DNA from: Hippophae tibetana | Lineage: Eukaryota; Streptophyta; Magnoliopsida; Rosales; Elaeagnaceae | Assembly (NCBI GenBank): GCA_037013495.1 | Contig: CM072801.1 | Span: forward strand, 9,224,501-9,288,500 | Direction of reading: 5' to 3' | DNA length: 64,000 nucleotides | Shown: in pieces, positions 12,001 through 25,700 of the stretch | How positions within the stretch are numbered: the stretch's first letter is position 1 | Layout: every line of letters begins with the position of its first letter | The notes under the pieces: model-generated | Seen by the model: only the letters and a program-made list of their open reading frames with translations | Databases searched by the model: none | What the model was told of the DNA's origin: nothing | Position numbers and translations under genes: made by a program

Positions 12001-12522
12001 TCACTTTTTCTCTTTTTATATTTTATTCACTCTTTTTCTCTCTTAATTTTATTTTTTATTAATAAAATAATAATGAAAGAAAGAGTGATACTTTTTAAAA
12101 TAATTTTTATTAATAAAATATATAATTCTTATTTTATCTTTAAAAATAATGATTATTAATTTTTTTAACTTAATTACTCATATTTTTAAATTATATGATT
12201 AAAATATATAAATTATATAATTACTATAATGTAAAACATTGATAACTAAGTGACAACTTTATAAGACATAAAATTTAAATATAACAATCAAAAGCATCTA
12301 AAAACAATGAATTTTAAAGATTTTGGATTATTTTGAAAAAATATTTATATTTCAAATAACGAGGGAAGTACCATTAGAATCTTGTAACTTTTGATAATAA
12401 GTATAAATTTTTTATAACCTTCAAGTTGTCCGGACAAGTTCTGTAATCTTTTAAAAAATAACCCAATGATCCTTTGTTTATAGTTGATAACGTTTTTTAG
12501 TTGAAAATATAAAGTAACATAT
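9092..12522. other. AT-rich intergenic DNA with probable MITE ends
   Basis: No gene was found. A right-type end (CAAGCCCTTAA at about 9288-9298) and a left-type end (TTAAGGGCATGTTTG at about 9739-9753) look like termini of two different miniature elements with TTA/TAA targets, but I could not pair either with its other end. From 10 to 12.4 kb the sequence is mostly A/T runs with no coding signal. Confidence 0.45.
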
Positions 12523-13028
12523 TGTTGGGAAAAATGTATTGTTGTAAAGAAATAAATTTCACACATCCAGGATAATTTCCCAAATCAAAATAGAATAAAA
12601 ATGACACCAATATTTTGCGTGGAAAAACCTTTCAAAATGAAAGTAACAACCACGGGACCCGTAGGCCATTTAAACTTCCACTATAATAAAATGGGATTAC
12701 ACACTTCACCTTTTAGGTGGATCTCTCACAAAAATACAACAAATATTTATCTTCAATTTGTAAGTAAAACTTCACAAATTAGCTCTCTTAATTTCTCTCT
12801 CAGAAAACTCTCTCTCTCTTTTCTTTTCTCCGCTTCTGATATGTTTCTATTAAGATGAAACATGGCTTTTATAGAGCCAAAGCTCCATCCTTCTCTCCGG
12901 ATTATACGGAGAGATTTTTGACCTTCTTTTTCTTTTCTTCTTTTCTTTTTTTTTTCTTCTTTTCTTTCGGCGTCAGAGTGTTTACCTTCTTTTTTTCTTT
13001 GTTACTGCACACATCAGTTGGACCAACA
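12523..13028 (-). mobile_element. solo LTR of a Ty1/copia retrotransposon
   Basis: The unit runs from TGTTGG to CCAACA, the short inverted termini typical of copia LTRs. It is flanked by CATAT (12518-12522) and AATAT (13029-13033), a 5-bp duplication with one difference. Internally GACACCAATATTTT and AACCACGG resemble matching parts of the LTRs of the copia element in DRP1 intron 1 (near 35929 and 35970). Both copies also carry a reverse-strand TATA-like signal beside TTTATAG. No internal coding region accompanies it, so it probably arose by recombination between two LTRs. The minus orientation is inferred from that comparison. Confidence 0.65.
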
Positions 13029-14499
13029 AATATGACAAAATTTTCAAAAGTAATTTTAAAACTATAAAAAAACGCACATATTAATTCCCAACTCTAATAC
13101 CTAAAGAATTAAAAAAAATACTTAAAATGATGTTGGAATTTCTTTTATTCAAATCGCATTCACTCACCTACTATTCACAATTAAGACTCTAATTTTATAG
13201 TCTTTCTAGTTAAATACATTAACCATGAACGCACTATCACACCTTAAAATTTTGTTTTATTTAATTTCCTTCATTTTTTTGAGAAAAAATAAAAACCAAG
13301 CTATACAAGATGCGCTTATGAAAGCAAAGAAAAAATAATTTCATATATATATTTTTAATTTCGAAGGTATGAGAGCTAAGAATTAATGGATTTCAGTTTT
13401 TTGGTTATTAGTGCATGCGAGAACTAAAAATTAAAGAGTTTTAATTCTAAAATTGTTCTAAATTTTTTGTTCACGTATTTATTACAAATTGATTTCAATA
13501 AAAAAGTGATCAATACTCAATACATAACCTATGTATTATTATTTTAAAAAAAATTATAAGACTTATCTCAAAAATTGGACCGTAGTCTCCTTCATCCTCC
13601 AATAATTCTCTAAAACTTATATATTCTTAAGAAACCTTCACAAAGTTGAAATAGTCAATGGTAATTATCCTTTCAGTGCATCTAAAAAAGTTATATTTCT
13701 TGTCATTGGCCAAAAGGTTTATGTCAAACTTATGCTAAAGGAAATTTAGAACCTGATTTTTGCCTTAAAGTTAGGACGTGTGAAGTGTAAACCCGGTAGT
13801 CTAATTATCTCCTTTCATAACATGGCATCAAACTATTAAGACAAACATATAGTAAAAATAGTTTGTGAATATGGAATATAATTCTACTATTTCACTTTTT
13901 AGATATCATTATATATTTTATACATGTGACAAACACGTGAACAAATAACTGAAAAATGAGACAAAAGATTGGTTATTTTGTCTATATATTCCCTACTTAT
14001 AAGTAATACATAAAATGAGAGATAAGATTTAATTCTTTTAAAGTGAACATGTGGGCCTTTCTAGTTGTATAAAAGATGCACTTTGTCATATATTTGTCAT
14101 TTTTCAGTGACAAAAAATAAAACATAAAAGAAATTAATACGGTGATTTGGTGTCAGTCAAACCAAATAGTTGAATTTAATTACTAGTTTTCGTAGATCAT
14201 CTATGCCAAGATTTAATATATCACTGCTTGTACTGCAGTATATATACAAGCTTGTAAAAAGATCTAACTTATATAGTCTGGATTAACACAAATATACATA
14301 CAGGCCTCTCTCAAACTTTTTACATCGCTAGCGTTTTTTTATATTACATCTTTGATAAGCTTGAGATATTCAACAATATCATCACACAGCTGGTAAGAAT
14401 TATCTTATTATAATCTTAACTTGGAAACAAGAAGATTCACACTGTGGCTACTTGATTTATTTATTTAATAATTTTTGGATTTTGTAACAAAGATTTCAG
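13029..14499. other. AT-rich intergenic DNA, no gene seen
   Basis: There is no coding signal or recognisable repeat beyond short homopolymers. A motif TTCAACAATATCATCACACA near 14370 recurs near 14555, in the adjoining copia relic, so relic sequence may begin earlier than annotated. Confidence 0.5.
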
Positions 14500-15700
14500 A
14501 GTTCACTCGTTAGATTTTCACTTGCATTACAGTGTCTTTAATGAGATTGAGGGATTCAACAATATCATCACACACAACATCAATGGGCTTAATACACCAA
14601 TTATTTTGTTCTCTTAAGTTTATCCAATATCGTTTCCACAACTTTCTTGTCGTTATTGCATTTTTATTTATTTCTTCATTTCCCTACTTGTCGTTTATTA
14701 CAATTCCAATCGACAACTTGTGTTGTTTTTGAGTGATATATCTCCTATTTTCATGATCTTGAACATTTTATCATTTTTCGTACTAATGTTACTTAAATCT
14801 CCATCGGTGTAAAACATAAAGAAGTCACTTTGTGAGATTACATGATATAATACGTCAGAATCAATGATCCAATATGTATCTTACAATACTAAATTAACAA
14901 ATCTTATTTCTATTAGACATAGCAATCGTGACTTTTACTTCATCAATTCCTTTCTCTCTTTTGAGTGTCTACTTTGTTTTTTTATATGGTTATTTTTACT
15001 ACAATAATATCATTTTATATTTATCTTCCTTACCTGTCTTTGAACATATCTCTTTATTTGCCTCTTAAATTGTTTGTATTGTGAAATTTTCTATTACTTT
15101 TTTCACGATATTCAATAACAAGTGACTCAGACTCAATTGATGTTCCTTGCTCCTTCATTAACATGCTATTTTTGTACTATGTCGAATGTAAGAACACCTC
15201 GTAGCTAAGTTACTTAATGATACTATCAATGCATCACAACTATTTGGTGAGAAGCTAAGTAATAATAATACTTGCAATTCATTATAAAACATCATTTTGA
15301 TATTTTTCAATTGGTTCATCAATCCTTAGTAGCCACTTTAATATATAGAAACACTTTTAATTATCTTTGTACTTTAAGTTAACTAATCATTGGATAAGAG
15401 AAGTTTTATTCCTAAGATTCTTTCTCTCATATGGACTCCAACTTTATCGATAATATATAGGCAATAGTTTTTTATGCTACATGATGAAAGATGTTTTGTT
15501 CAATCCATTATCAAATTGGTTCGACAATTTTTCTATTCATCAAGGTCCAAAAGACATCAGATTTACTTTCTGGTTTCACTTCTTCGTTTAGAAGCGACTC
15601 ATACATTTTTTTATAATAAACAATGTTCTCTATCCTTAGTTTTCAAATAAAATAATTTAATGCTATTAATTTAATTATATTGTAACATTGTCTCCTCCAT
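14500..15700 (-). pseudogene. decayed copia gag-protease relic
   Basis: On the minus strand, broken frames follow a copia Gag. From about 15300 there is a segment like LSFSPNSCDALIVSLSN, then a region matching the SIESESLVIEYRGKSNRKFH-type linker. Next comes a zinc-knuckle remnant KCYYC.KNGHIKK.C (about 14995) and, near 14850, the protease signature WIIDSDVLYHV, in which the catalytic Asp-Ser is kept but the following Gly is changed. Many stops and frameshifts are present and no integrase or reverse transcriptase follows. LTRs were not found. It is an old truncated copy of the Tork-like kind, lying just downstream of the DRP1 gene. Confidence 0.6.
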
Positions 15701-16758
15701 TTTGAAAAATACACGAGATTAAAATAATTAATAATTAATAAGTGCGGCTTTGATTCCACATTAACATAAAATAATAATAATAATCAAATAGAAAATTGAA
15801 ACGATCCTGAATTTAATTTTTGATACTCTTGTGTAAATAAAATGAGCTAACAAAATATATCATGTATTCCAATATATATTAACTAATAAATAAAAATACA
15901 AAATAATTTCACAAAAATGTAACTTAAACTCTCTTCGATTTTTATCTCAAGAAAATATATTTCTCATATAAAATGAGGATATAAAATGAGGATTTATTTC
16001 TCTCACAAAACTTGGCTTTCTAAATAGTCTCTCGATAAATATTGATAATGAGTTTATAAGTGAGAAATTCTAAGCTTTTGAGAAATGTCTACGTACTAAT
16101 ATTATAATAACATATCTTAAATTTTCTCTTAATTTGCACTTTTATTTAGTTTATTGCTTGACATTTTCTTTTTCTTTCATTTCCTCTCGTCACTTCCACA
16201 AAAAAGAGAATGATTTTTGCAATATCCAACAACTGTGATAATGACACTAAAATATAATTAATTAAAAAATTAAAAAAATTATTTCATAAACTTTTTATTA
16301 TTACGAAAATAAAAGAAGTAATACCATGTTATTTGATTAAATAATATACTATTCACACGATGACTTTTTTTTTAAATCCTTTTTAAAGCCTAGAATTCAA
16401 CAAAGTCATTAACCATTAACATGGAAAATACCTAAAGCAACAATAGAAATTGTTTTGGGAAGACCTTTGGTGGTGTTTAGGATGTATCTAAAAACTGCGA
16501 AATTGCAAACTCTTATAAAAATAAAAGAATAAAAGAATGAATTTAATAGATTCATATAATAGACATAAATGTCATCATATCAATTCTTACCCAAAAAAAT
16601 GGCATCATAGATAGTAATCAAGTTAACTACCTTAGTGAGCCGTGGCAAAAGGCTAAGCTATTCAACGTTCCCATTTTCTCACGAAAAGGTAAGCAATTTG
16701 TAAAGAAATGAATAAAAAAATCACTACCATACTAGAGCCATACCATATCTTTCTTTCT
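15701..16758. other. downstream flank of the DRP1 gene
   Basis: This is AT-rich DNA past the DRP1 stop codon. The first 100-200 bp below 16758 should hold its 3' UTR and polyadenylation site; A/T richness prevents choosing one signal. No other gene was seen. Confidence 0.45.
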
Positions 16759-19700
16759 CTACCTAGACCAAGCAACTGCATCAATCTCTGATTGAGCACT
16801 TCTGTATAACTCCAGCCTCTTTGCAATGGATGTTCGGCGCTGCATGACTGCTGGGTCCTCATTCAATAATGAAGATAATTGTTTTGACTGTAAAATATAG
16901 ACAGTAATTTAGCAAAATATAGCTCTCTTTTATATTCCTATTTAACTTTTGATCTTTACAGAGGAAAAACAGTTAGAGAACATACCTCCTTTCCGCCCAA
17001 CTCCGTAAAAAAGAAATCAAGCAAGCTGCGTTTTGCTTCACGCACTTGACAGTAGATAACAGACTTAGGAATAGAGTTCCTCAGAGTAGAACATACCGCG
17101 TTGACATAGGATAACACAGTGCTTCCTGTTCGTTTCACAGAAATACAAAGAAAAAAAATATAAAGGCAACCCTTCATTAGCTGTGCATATATAAAGTTGA
17201 GCCAATGCCATGAATTAAAACCCTATCCCACTTGTAATATATATTAGAGAAAACAGAGATAGCTACGAGCTCTTAAATTAAAATGTTAAAATTAAAGAGT
17301 GAGAAGGAGAAGAAAATTTTCAACCGTTGACTTTTCTATTTTCATTTAAGGAATCTTATTTTTTTTTCTCAAATTTTACATAAGAGATTAGAAAAAAATG
17401 ACACCTAGTAAACTTATTTGTATATTAATATTTAATTTAATAATAAATTTATTAATTTATCTTATTATATATTACTAATAAATTAGATAGAGTTACGTAT
17501 TTAAGTAAAGATAAATTTTCAGAAAAATTAACTGATAAAGAAAAAATACATTGATAAAAAATGCTCTCAATTCAATTCATTTATCCTTATTTGATTAGGT
17601 ATTATGCGAGGTTTGTGATGAAGAATCTCTTGATGGGTTATGGTTTAAATTAGAGAATTTGTATATGAACAAATCTTTGACAAATCGATTATATTTGAAG
17701 CAACATTTGTATACATTCAGAATGTTAGAAGATACACTTTTATAGGATCACCTTGATGAATTTACTAAAATTATTCGTGATCTAAAAAATGGTGGTGTTA
17801 AAATTGATGATGAGGATCAGACCTTAGTTCTATTGTGTTCATTAATTCATTCATTTGAACATTTTGTTGATACCATGTTATATGAACGAGACACTATTTC
17901 TTTGAAGGATGTCAAAACAACTTTGAATTTTAGAGAGTCGAAGAAAAAAATATCTACTAGCAACAATGATAATAACAATGGTTTATTTGTCAGAGGTAAA
18001 AATAAAAAAAAAGGCACAAACAATAATAAAGGCAAGTCTAGATCCAAATCTAGAAAAAGAAAAAATAAATGCAACTATTGTCGTTAGGAAAGGCACTGAA
18101 AAGTAAATTGTCTGAAACTCGAAGGTAAATGAAAATCTTTCACAACATCTTCTGCTACTAATGATGTTGCTGGTGTTGCAGATAGTTCTAGTTCTAATGG
18201 TGAAATTTTTCTATCAATATCTATTGGTTATCCTGGAGATGTTTGAATTCTTGATTCAGATTGTACTTACCATATGTGCCCCATAGAGACTGATTTGCTT
18301 CTTATCAGTCTATTGATGAGGTGTTGTCTTGATGGGAAATAATATGTCCTACAAGGTTGTTGGTATTGGTATTGTCCAAATTAAGATGCATGATGGTATT
18401 GTTAGGACTTTGAAAGATGTTCACCATATTTCAGATTTGAAAAAGAACTTGATATCTTTGGGTATTCTTGATTCACAAGGCTACAAGTATATAGTTGAAG
18501 GTTGAATTTTAAAAGTTAGTAAGGGTGTTCTCCTTGTTATTAAAGGGCAATTATCGCGTGGTCTCTATATGCTTCAGGGTAACACTATTCTTGACAGTGT
18601 TTCAGTTTCGTCCTTATCAGATCAAGATTCAAATACTAATCGATTATGACATATGTGGCTAGGGCATATGAGTGAGGCAAAGATGTCTATTTTGAGCAAA
18701 CGAGATTTTATTTGTGGTTAGAAAACTGGGAAACTTGATTTCTATGAGCACTGTGTTTATGAAAAGCATCGTAGGGTCAAATTCAGTACAATCATCCATA
18801 AAATGAAAGGTACTATTGATTATATTCATTCAAATCTTTGGGGTCTTTCTCGTGTTGTATCTAAAGGTGGTACCCAATATATGTTGACTTTTATTGATGA
18901 CTTCTCTCGGCATATTCGGGTGTATTTTCTGAAGAACAAGAACGATGCGTTCACAAAATTTATAAAATTCAAGGCTTGTATAGAAAATCAAATAGGAAAT
19001 AAAATCAAGCCTTTGAAAACTGATAATGGTTTGGAATTTTGTGAAAGTCAGTATAATGAGTTATGTGAAAAAAATGACATAGTGAGACACCGCATTGTAC
19101 GTCATACACCACAACAAAATGGAGTAGTAGAATGTATGAATAAGACTCTCTTAGAAAGAGCATGTTGTATGCTCTTTCGAGCTAACTTGGATAAATCCTT
19201 TTTGGGTTGAAGCTTAACCATGCCTGCTATTTGGTGAACCGGTCTCCACCAATTACAATTGAGTTGAAGACTCCATTTGAGGTATTCTTTAGTACTCCTA
19301 CTAATTATTCTGATTTGAAAGTTTTTGGTTGTCCTGCTTATGCTTATATTAATGATGGTAAACTTGAGCCTAGGGCATTAAAATGCATATTTTTGGGGTA
19401 TCCTTCTAGGGTGAAGAGTTATAGATTATGGTGTGTTGTACCCAAGTCACCTAAATTTTTGATTAGTAGAGATGCTAAGTTTGATGAGTTTGATGAGTTT
19501 TCCACGTTGGAAAAAAAAATGAGTCTATTGTTATAGGTAAATACCACAGTGTTAATGAGTAGGTGGAGCTTGAGAGTGGAGCTCCTAGTCAAGTGGAAGA
19601 AGGCACTTCAAATCATCCATATATGGATGAGATAGATGATTCTGCTCATGATGTAACAAAAGAGCAACATGAGCAACCATATAATATCGTTAAGGGTAAA

Positions 19701-22700
19701 GAAATAAAAGAGATTCAACACCCTCAAAGGTACGCAGATACAAACTTAGTTTCTTTTACATTGTCTATGACAGAGTCTATTGAGGTGTATGAACCTTCTA
19801 GTTATCATGAAGTTGTCACTTGTGATGAGTCTGTTCAGTGGCTGGTTGCTATAAATGAAGAGATTGAATCACTTCATAAGAATCATACTTGGGAATTGGT
19901 AAAACCGCCTAAGGGTCAGAAGATTGTTGAAAACAAATGGGTCTTCAAGAAAAAGGAAGGTATACCTAAGGTTGAAGCAGCTAGGTTCAAGGCACGTGTT
20001 ATTGCAAAGGATTATTATCAGAAGAAAGATATTGATTTCAATGAAGTATTTTCACCTGTTGTGAAACATAGCTCTATTTGTGTGTTGTTTGCTATGGTTG
20101 CATTATTTGACATGTAATTAGAACAACTTGATGTCAAGACAACCTTCTTACATGGTGAGCTTGAGGAACAAATATATATGCATAAACCAGAGGGGTTTGT
20201 TATTCCAGGCAAGGAATATCATGTTTGTTTATTGAAAAAGTCTTTATATGGGTTGAAGCAATCCCCTAGACAGTGGTATAAGCAGTTTGATTCTTTTATG
20301 ATTGATCATGGTTACTTTAGGAGTGATTATGATAATTGTGTTTATCATAAAAGATTCCATGATGGTTCATCTATCTATTTGTTGTTTTATGTTGATGACA
20401 TGCTTATTACTTCTAAGAATAAGTTTGAGATCCATAAATTAAAGTCTCAACTTAGTGGTGAGTTTGAGATGAAATATTTGGGTGCAACGAAGAAGATTTT
20501 AAGCATGGAAATTTACAGGGATAGACAAGCTGACAAACTTTATTTGACTCAAAAAAATTATGTTGAAAAATTTCTTGAACGCTTTAGTATGAAAGAGTCT
20601 AAACTTGTGAGTACGACATTAGTTGCGCATTTCAAGTTTTCTTTGGATTTGTCACCACAGTCAGAAGAAGAAGAACGATACATATCTCAGATTCCATACG
20701 CTAGTGTTGTTAACTGTTATATGGGTAATCCTAGTAAGGGTCATTGGCAAGCAGTGAAATGGATACTTTAGTATTTGAGAGACACATCTAATTTTGGTTT
20801 AATATATGATATAAGTTCTAATACCAGTTGCAGTGTCATTGGTTATGTGGATTCTGATTATGCTAGTGATTTGGATAATAAGAAGATCTCTGACAGGTTA
20901 TGTCTTCATTCTTTTTCATTGTGCCATTAGTTGGAAAGCTACTTTACAGTCTATAGTTGTTTTGTCTACGACAGAGGCAAAATATATGGCAGGAGCAAAA
21001 GCACTGAAAGAAGTCATTTGGCTTAGAGGTTTGGTTTGTAATTTGGATTTACATCAGGATACTTCTGTTGTATTTTAGGATAGTCAGAGTGTGATACACT
21101 TGACTACAAATACTATGTATCATGAAAGAACCAAACATATTGATGTCAGATATCACTTCGTTCATGACATTGTCTCTCAGGGTGTTATTGTTGTCAATAA
21201 GATAGTCATTAGAGAGAATCCAGCTGATATGTTAACCAAACCAGTTCCATTTAATAATGCTTGAACTTGATTGGTGTTTACAGTAGATGATTATCTTTCA
21301 AGCTTTGGACGATGGTTATTTGGTAATCTAAGAAATTTTATATTTGAAGAACTTGTTTTCTGTTTTGAGCCAATATAGAGATTTGTTGAATATTGGCCCA
21401 AAACCCAATGCCATATATTAAAACCCTATACTATATATATATATATATATATCATTCTTTCATGGTGAGATTAGATAGTAGCAACCGCAAGAGAAAAAAT
21501 AAAGAGAGTTGAGATTAGATAGTAGCAACCGCAAGAGAAAAAATAAAGAGAGTTATAAGCTGCTAAATTAAAGAGTGAGAAAAAGAAGAAAAAATTTAGT
21601 TGCTAATTTTTTCATTTTCAATCAAAGAATCTCTCATTTTTCTTCTCAAATTTTGTAGAGTGGATAAGAAGAAAGGTCATATGAAGTAAGCTCATTTGTG
21701 TTGTAATATTTGATTTAATAGTAAATTTGTTAATATCTTGTTATATATTACCAGTAAATTAAAGAGAGTTATTTTGTGGGTGTATTTGAGTTTTTCTTGG
21801 TATATTTTGTGAAGCTCTCTGAATATTAATGTTTGTATCTCTATTTGATTATTAGTAGATTCTTCTTAATGTGTTGTCATCAGTGGAGTAGATTTTTCAT
21901 ATTAAAAAGTCTACTCCACTTAAATAATTGTGTTTAATTTATTTTTTTTATTACTTATTATTTTACTATTATCCATAATTTTTATTTATATAACTAAATT
22001 AGACCCAAAATTCGCTTAAGTAAGTGATAATTTATAAAAGATATCTTAGTAAAGATAATGGCTAAGTGGTTATTATTATCTATATGAATTCTTTCAGTAA
22101 CTTACCAACACGCCGAAGATACGCATCATTGTATCGGTCAAAAAGTGAATGTGCAGGATTCCCGCCTTTATCTATATCTCGAGGAAGCTTACGGAAGAAT
22201 TCAACAGTTAGATAACCAGACTCCATATCTACTAGCTGAAGAGTCGCCTTCTTGCTTTCTTCTCTCATCCTCTCCAAAGATTCTATAGCTGCATTACTGA
22301 CTTCAACTCTCAATGTAGGATACTGTTTTAATTCCTAAGATGCAAAAGAGGAAATATTCCATTTATAATCTCAATTTTCAGCCATACATGAAGAAAAGTT
22401 ACGAACCTACGGGGAAGAAAAACTGTTGGATAATGATTTATAGAAATGGCAGATATGACATGCATCATCAATTCATGATTTAACTTCATATATTTTATAT
22501 TCATGCTTTTCAAGGAGAAACTCAGCCATTCAGAACAAGCTAAGTAAACTCACATCGAGGAGACAAATCATACCTCTTAGTAGCTAGACCTGAATGCATC
22601 GATTATATAAATGTTTCAAAGATATTATGAGTACATAGCAAGTTATAGGACATACCATAGTCTCACTGAGGGCCTTGTGCACCAAATCCTTGAGTATGCC

Positions 22701-25700
22701 ATGTACCTGAAATTGCAAGAAATCCAAGATGCATAAAACTATATGCAGTGTCATCTGAAATGAATCTGAATAGCACACTAAGTAGCAACAATAATGGTGA
22801 CTGAAGTGGCAGCAGCAGTGAGAACCGACTCATTTGGCCACTTTGCCTTAGGTTAGTAGGATCTTCAGTAATGATCTCAGAGAATGTAAGCATCGGCAAA
22901 AAATAGTTTGCTTTTGATCTAAATGAATACCGCATCAACAGCTGCCTCAGCTGGGCCTCTGATGGAAACTAAGCAAAATTCTATAAGGCGTCGGTACCCT
23001 TGCTCAGGAGCAATTAGATGAGGTTGATATCCATCTGCTTCTGTAATTAGCTTGCGAACATTTTCCATTGAAAGATGCTTGTCGAATTGCAACCTCTTCA
23101 TAGCAGCTGGAAATTGATTCTCAAAGACACCATAAATTTTGTCACCACCAGGGAGCCTGCAGACATTGACTATCATAAGTTCCACAGGCACGAACTAGAA
23201 AACAAGATTATACGGAAAATGTAAGTGCTTCAGAGGGAGGGGCATGAGTTCCAGATATACATACACGCCATCAAGATGTTCTTTAAAGTTTTGATCAAAG
23301 GTACGACAAATTTCCATAATCATGTACAATTTTCCCTGCAAAAAAAAAAAACAAAAAAACAAAAAACAAATACAGTTATAATTTTCATATTGCAAAGAGA
23401 GAAATGAGAACTTGAAATTTGGTGAAGCATAACTTTCTTCGTATGCAAATATGTTTATAATACGAGACCATAAGAAAAGGATGAAACCATGAGTTACGAT
23501 TCTTACTCCTGTATCAGAAGCAATGGGCTTCCCTAGACGGCTTAATTCTGTCTCTAGTTCAGAAATCGTTTTGCTAATAAGAGACTGAAGGCATGGGATT
23601 CTGGACTTTATCACAGTTTCCAAGTGCTGGAATCACATTTGATGTCACACAAGGAGTTGGTCAGCAAAAATAAATACTCTACTAAATGAAAAAAAAGAGC
23701 ACTGTACATACCTTAGAAAGCATCTTAGCTAAATGTTCAGACCCCATGCGGCTGGCAAGGTGCTTGTATTCTGTGGAACTTGCAAAATATTCATGCTCTC
23801 TCTGTCGAGCAGCAATCATATCAACATTCTTGTTAATATCAGCTTGAGAGCGGTTGACAACACCAACCCATGGAAATTGTAGCTTATATGATCCTCCTTC
23901 TAAAATCTGAAAGTGGGGTCAAAGAGGAAGAAAGATTAAAGGACAGGATTTCAATGGACTTCAAAGATTTTAAAATTGGAATGGAATTCCAATGATAGCC
24001 TTCACAAAGATAAAGATCACCAGCAAAAAAACTGCTTACAATTGATAATTACCTATTCTGAAATAATATAGAAAGCTCTACAATGGAAGACCAAGATCAG
24101 CCAAGAGAATTGTGCGTCCAATTCCATTACCATTTTCAGAATCCCATTACACATTTCAGAGTAAAGACTAGTTATCCCAACCTCCAAACTATTGATTTCA
24201 GAAGGCATTTACAAGAAAATTGTAAAAGCCAATTTCTGATCTGTTACTTTACAAAGGATGGGCTGACCATAGTTTGAGTTATAAAATAAAAGTTTCCAAA
24301 ACCTAAAGTTTAGTAAAATTAGAAAATTTTCCTTTGCAAGAATATGTAAAGGATATGAACAAAACGTATTAACTTTCAGTACACTCCACTCAGTATTTAT
24401 AAGAGAATTGTAAAAGCCAATTTCTGATCTGTTACTTTACAAAGGATAGGCTGACCATAGTTTGAGTTATAAATGAAAAGTTTCCCAAACTTTGTTTAGT
24501 AAAATTAGAAAATTATCATATGTAAGAATATATAAAAGACATGAACAAACATATTAACTTTCAGTATACTCCACTCATCAACATATTTCATTAACGGCCA
24601 TTGAATACCCCATACCGCACCACAACAGGATAACAATGTTAAACAGTAAAAGGTCACTGACTTGGTTCTTTATATTAAATGAAAACTCGTCACCGGAACA
24701 AACTTACTTCAGCTGCATTAGTACCCTTGTCCATGAGATCAATCTTTGTCAAAACCCCAAAAGTTCTCCCCCCTGAAAATTAAACAAGTGAAACTGAATT
24801 CAAATTGCATAGAATATTCCACCTTCCCTAGGACATAAACCAGAAGCCGATTGCAGTCAAATAGAATCCTATTTTCTGAACCAAGGGGAAAAGAACTTTA
24901 GCAGGGCCAATGGAAGAGAAAATCACTTCAACGTCAAATATTATTTATCGGAATGATAAAATATGCATGCATAACTTATACTCCTATAACATGACAGGAA
25001 ATGCCTAATTAAGAATTATAAATTAATTGGGACAATTATTTCATGGAAAAACCAAAAAGGAAAAATAGAAGCCTTAGTTTAGAATTCAGATGATGGATAC
25101 TTGTAACAAGTTAAAGGGAAATAAAACAAAAGCAATAAATAAATAAAATAAAAATAGCAAAGAGAAATACATGTCTATAAACTTATCTACATGAAGCAAT
25201 GAAAAACACTATGGTAATCATTTAATAAATATATGGATACTTCTTTATTCTGTGAACTAATATATGACAAAACATATGTATTATTATGAGATCTTTCAAT
25301 GATGAAGCTCAAAAATGTCAGATATTGCCTAGACTTATAGAATATCAGATTCCTTATTCGGCAAAATATAGCAATAAAGTGGTGATTACATTTATCTTGC
25401 AATTTCTATGTAAGGGATTAGTAATAAGTGTCAAAATATTATGATTGTATTTCTGTAATTTTCTGTTCTGTATTTTCTGTACAGATGTATAGTATTTGTA
25501 TACAAAAAAGAAATGGAAAGTAAACAAATTATATGCCATAATTCCTGCATTGATGTCTTCTTGTTGTCTGCCATATTACTCACATGCCAACACTCCCCCT
25601 CAAGGTGGTGCATATATGTCTCTTATGCCCAACTTGTCTAGTGAGTTGTAAAAGTTCTTTGCAGACACAGATTTAGTGAGTATATCAGTCAATTGATCTT

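Larger units (their letters stand above)
17195..21882 (+). mobile_element. old Ty1/copia element in DRP1 intron 14 (antisense to the gene)
   Basis: Diverged LTRs flank a broken polyprotein. The left LTR (about 17195-17600) and right LTR (about 21361-21882) share AATGCCAT..ATTAAAACCCTA, a TCTCAAATTTT block and a TATATATTAC block. The left copy lacks some 30-40 bp near its start, and the right copy has gained a 44-bp duplication. Within lie Gag, protease, integrase, reverse transcriptase and RNase H in canonical copia order on the plus strand. LTR divergence and many lesions indicate an old insertion. It lies wholly between exons 14 and 15 and does not touch splice sites. No clear primer-binding site or target duplication was found, so the ends are approximate. 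Confidence 0.75.

Noticed and set aside
12601-13067. Two plus-strand open frames with Phe-rich ends
   Set aside because: They fall within a solo LTR and a CT-rich tract, with no domain.
24692-24775. Suspected frameshift at the run of six C in DRP1 exon 8
   Set aside because: One base of the run belongs to the splice acceptor (CAG), leaving five bases in the exon, and the frame is then correct.
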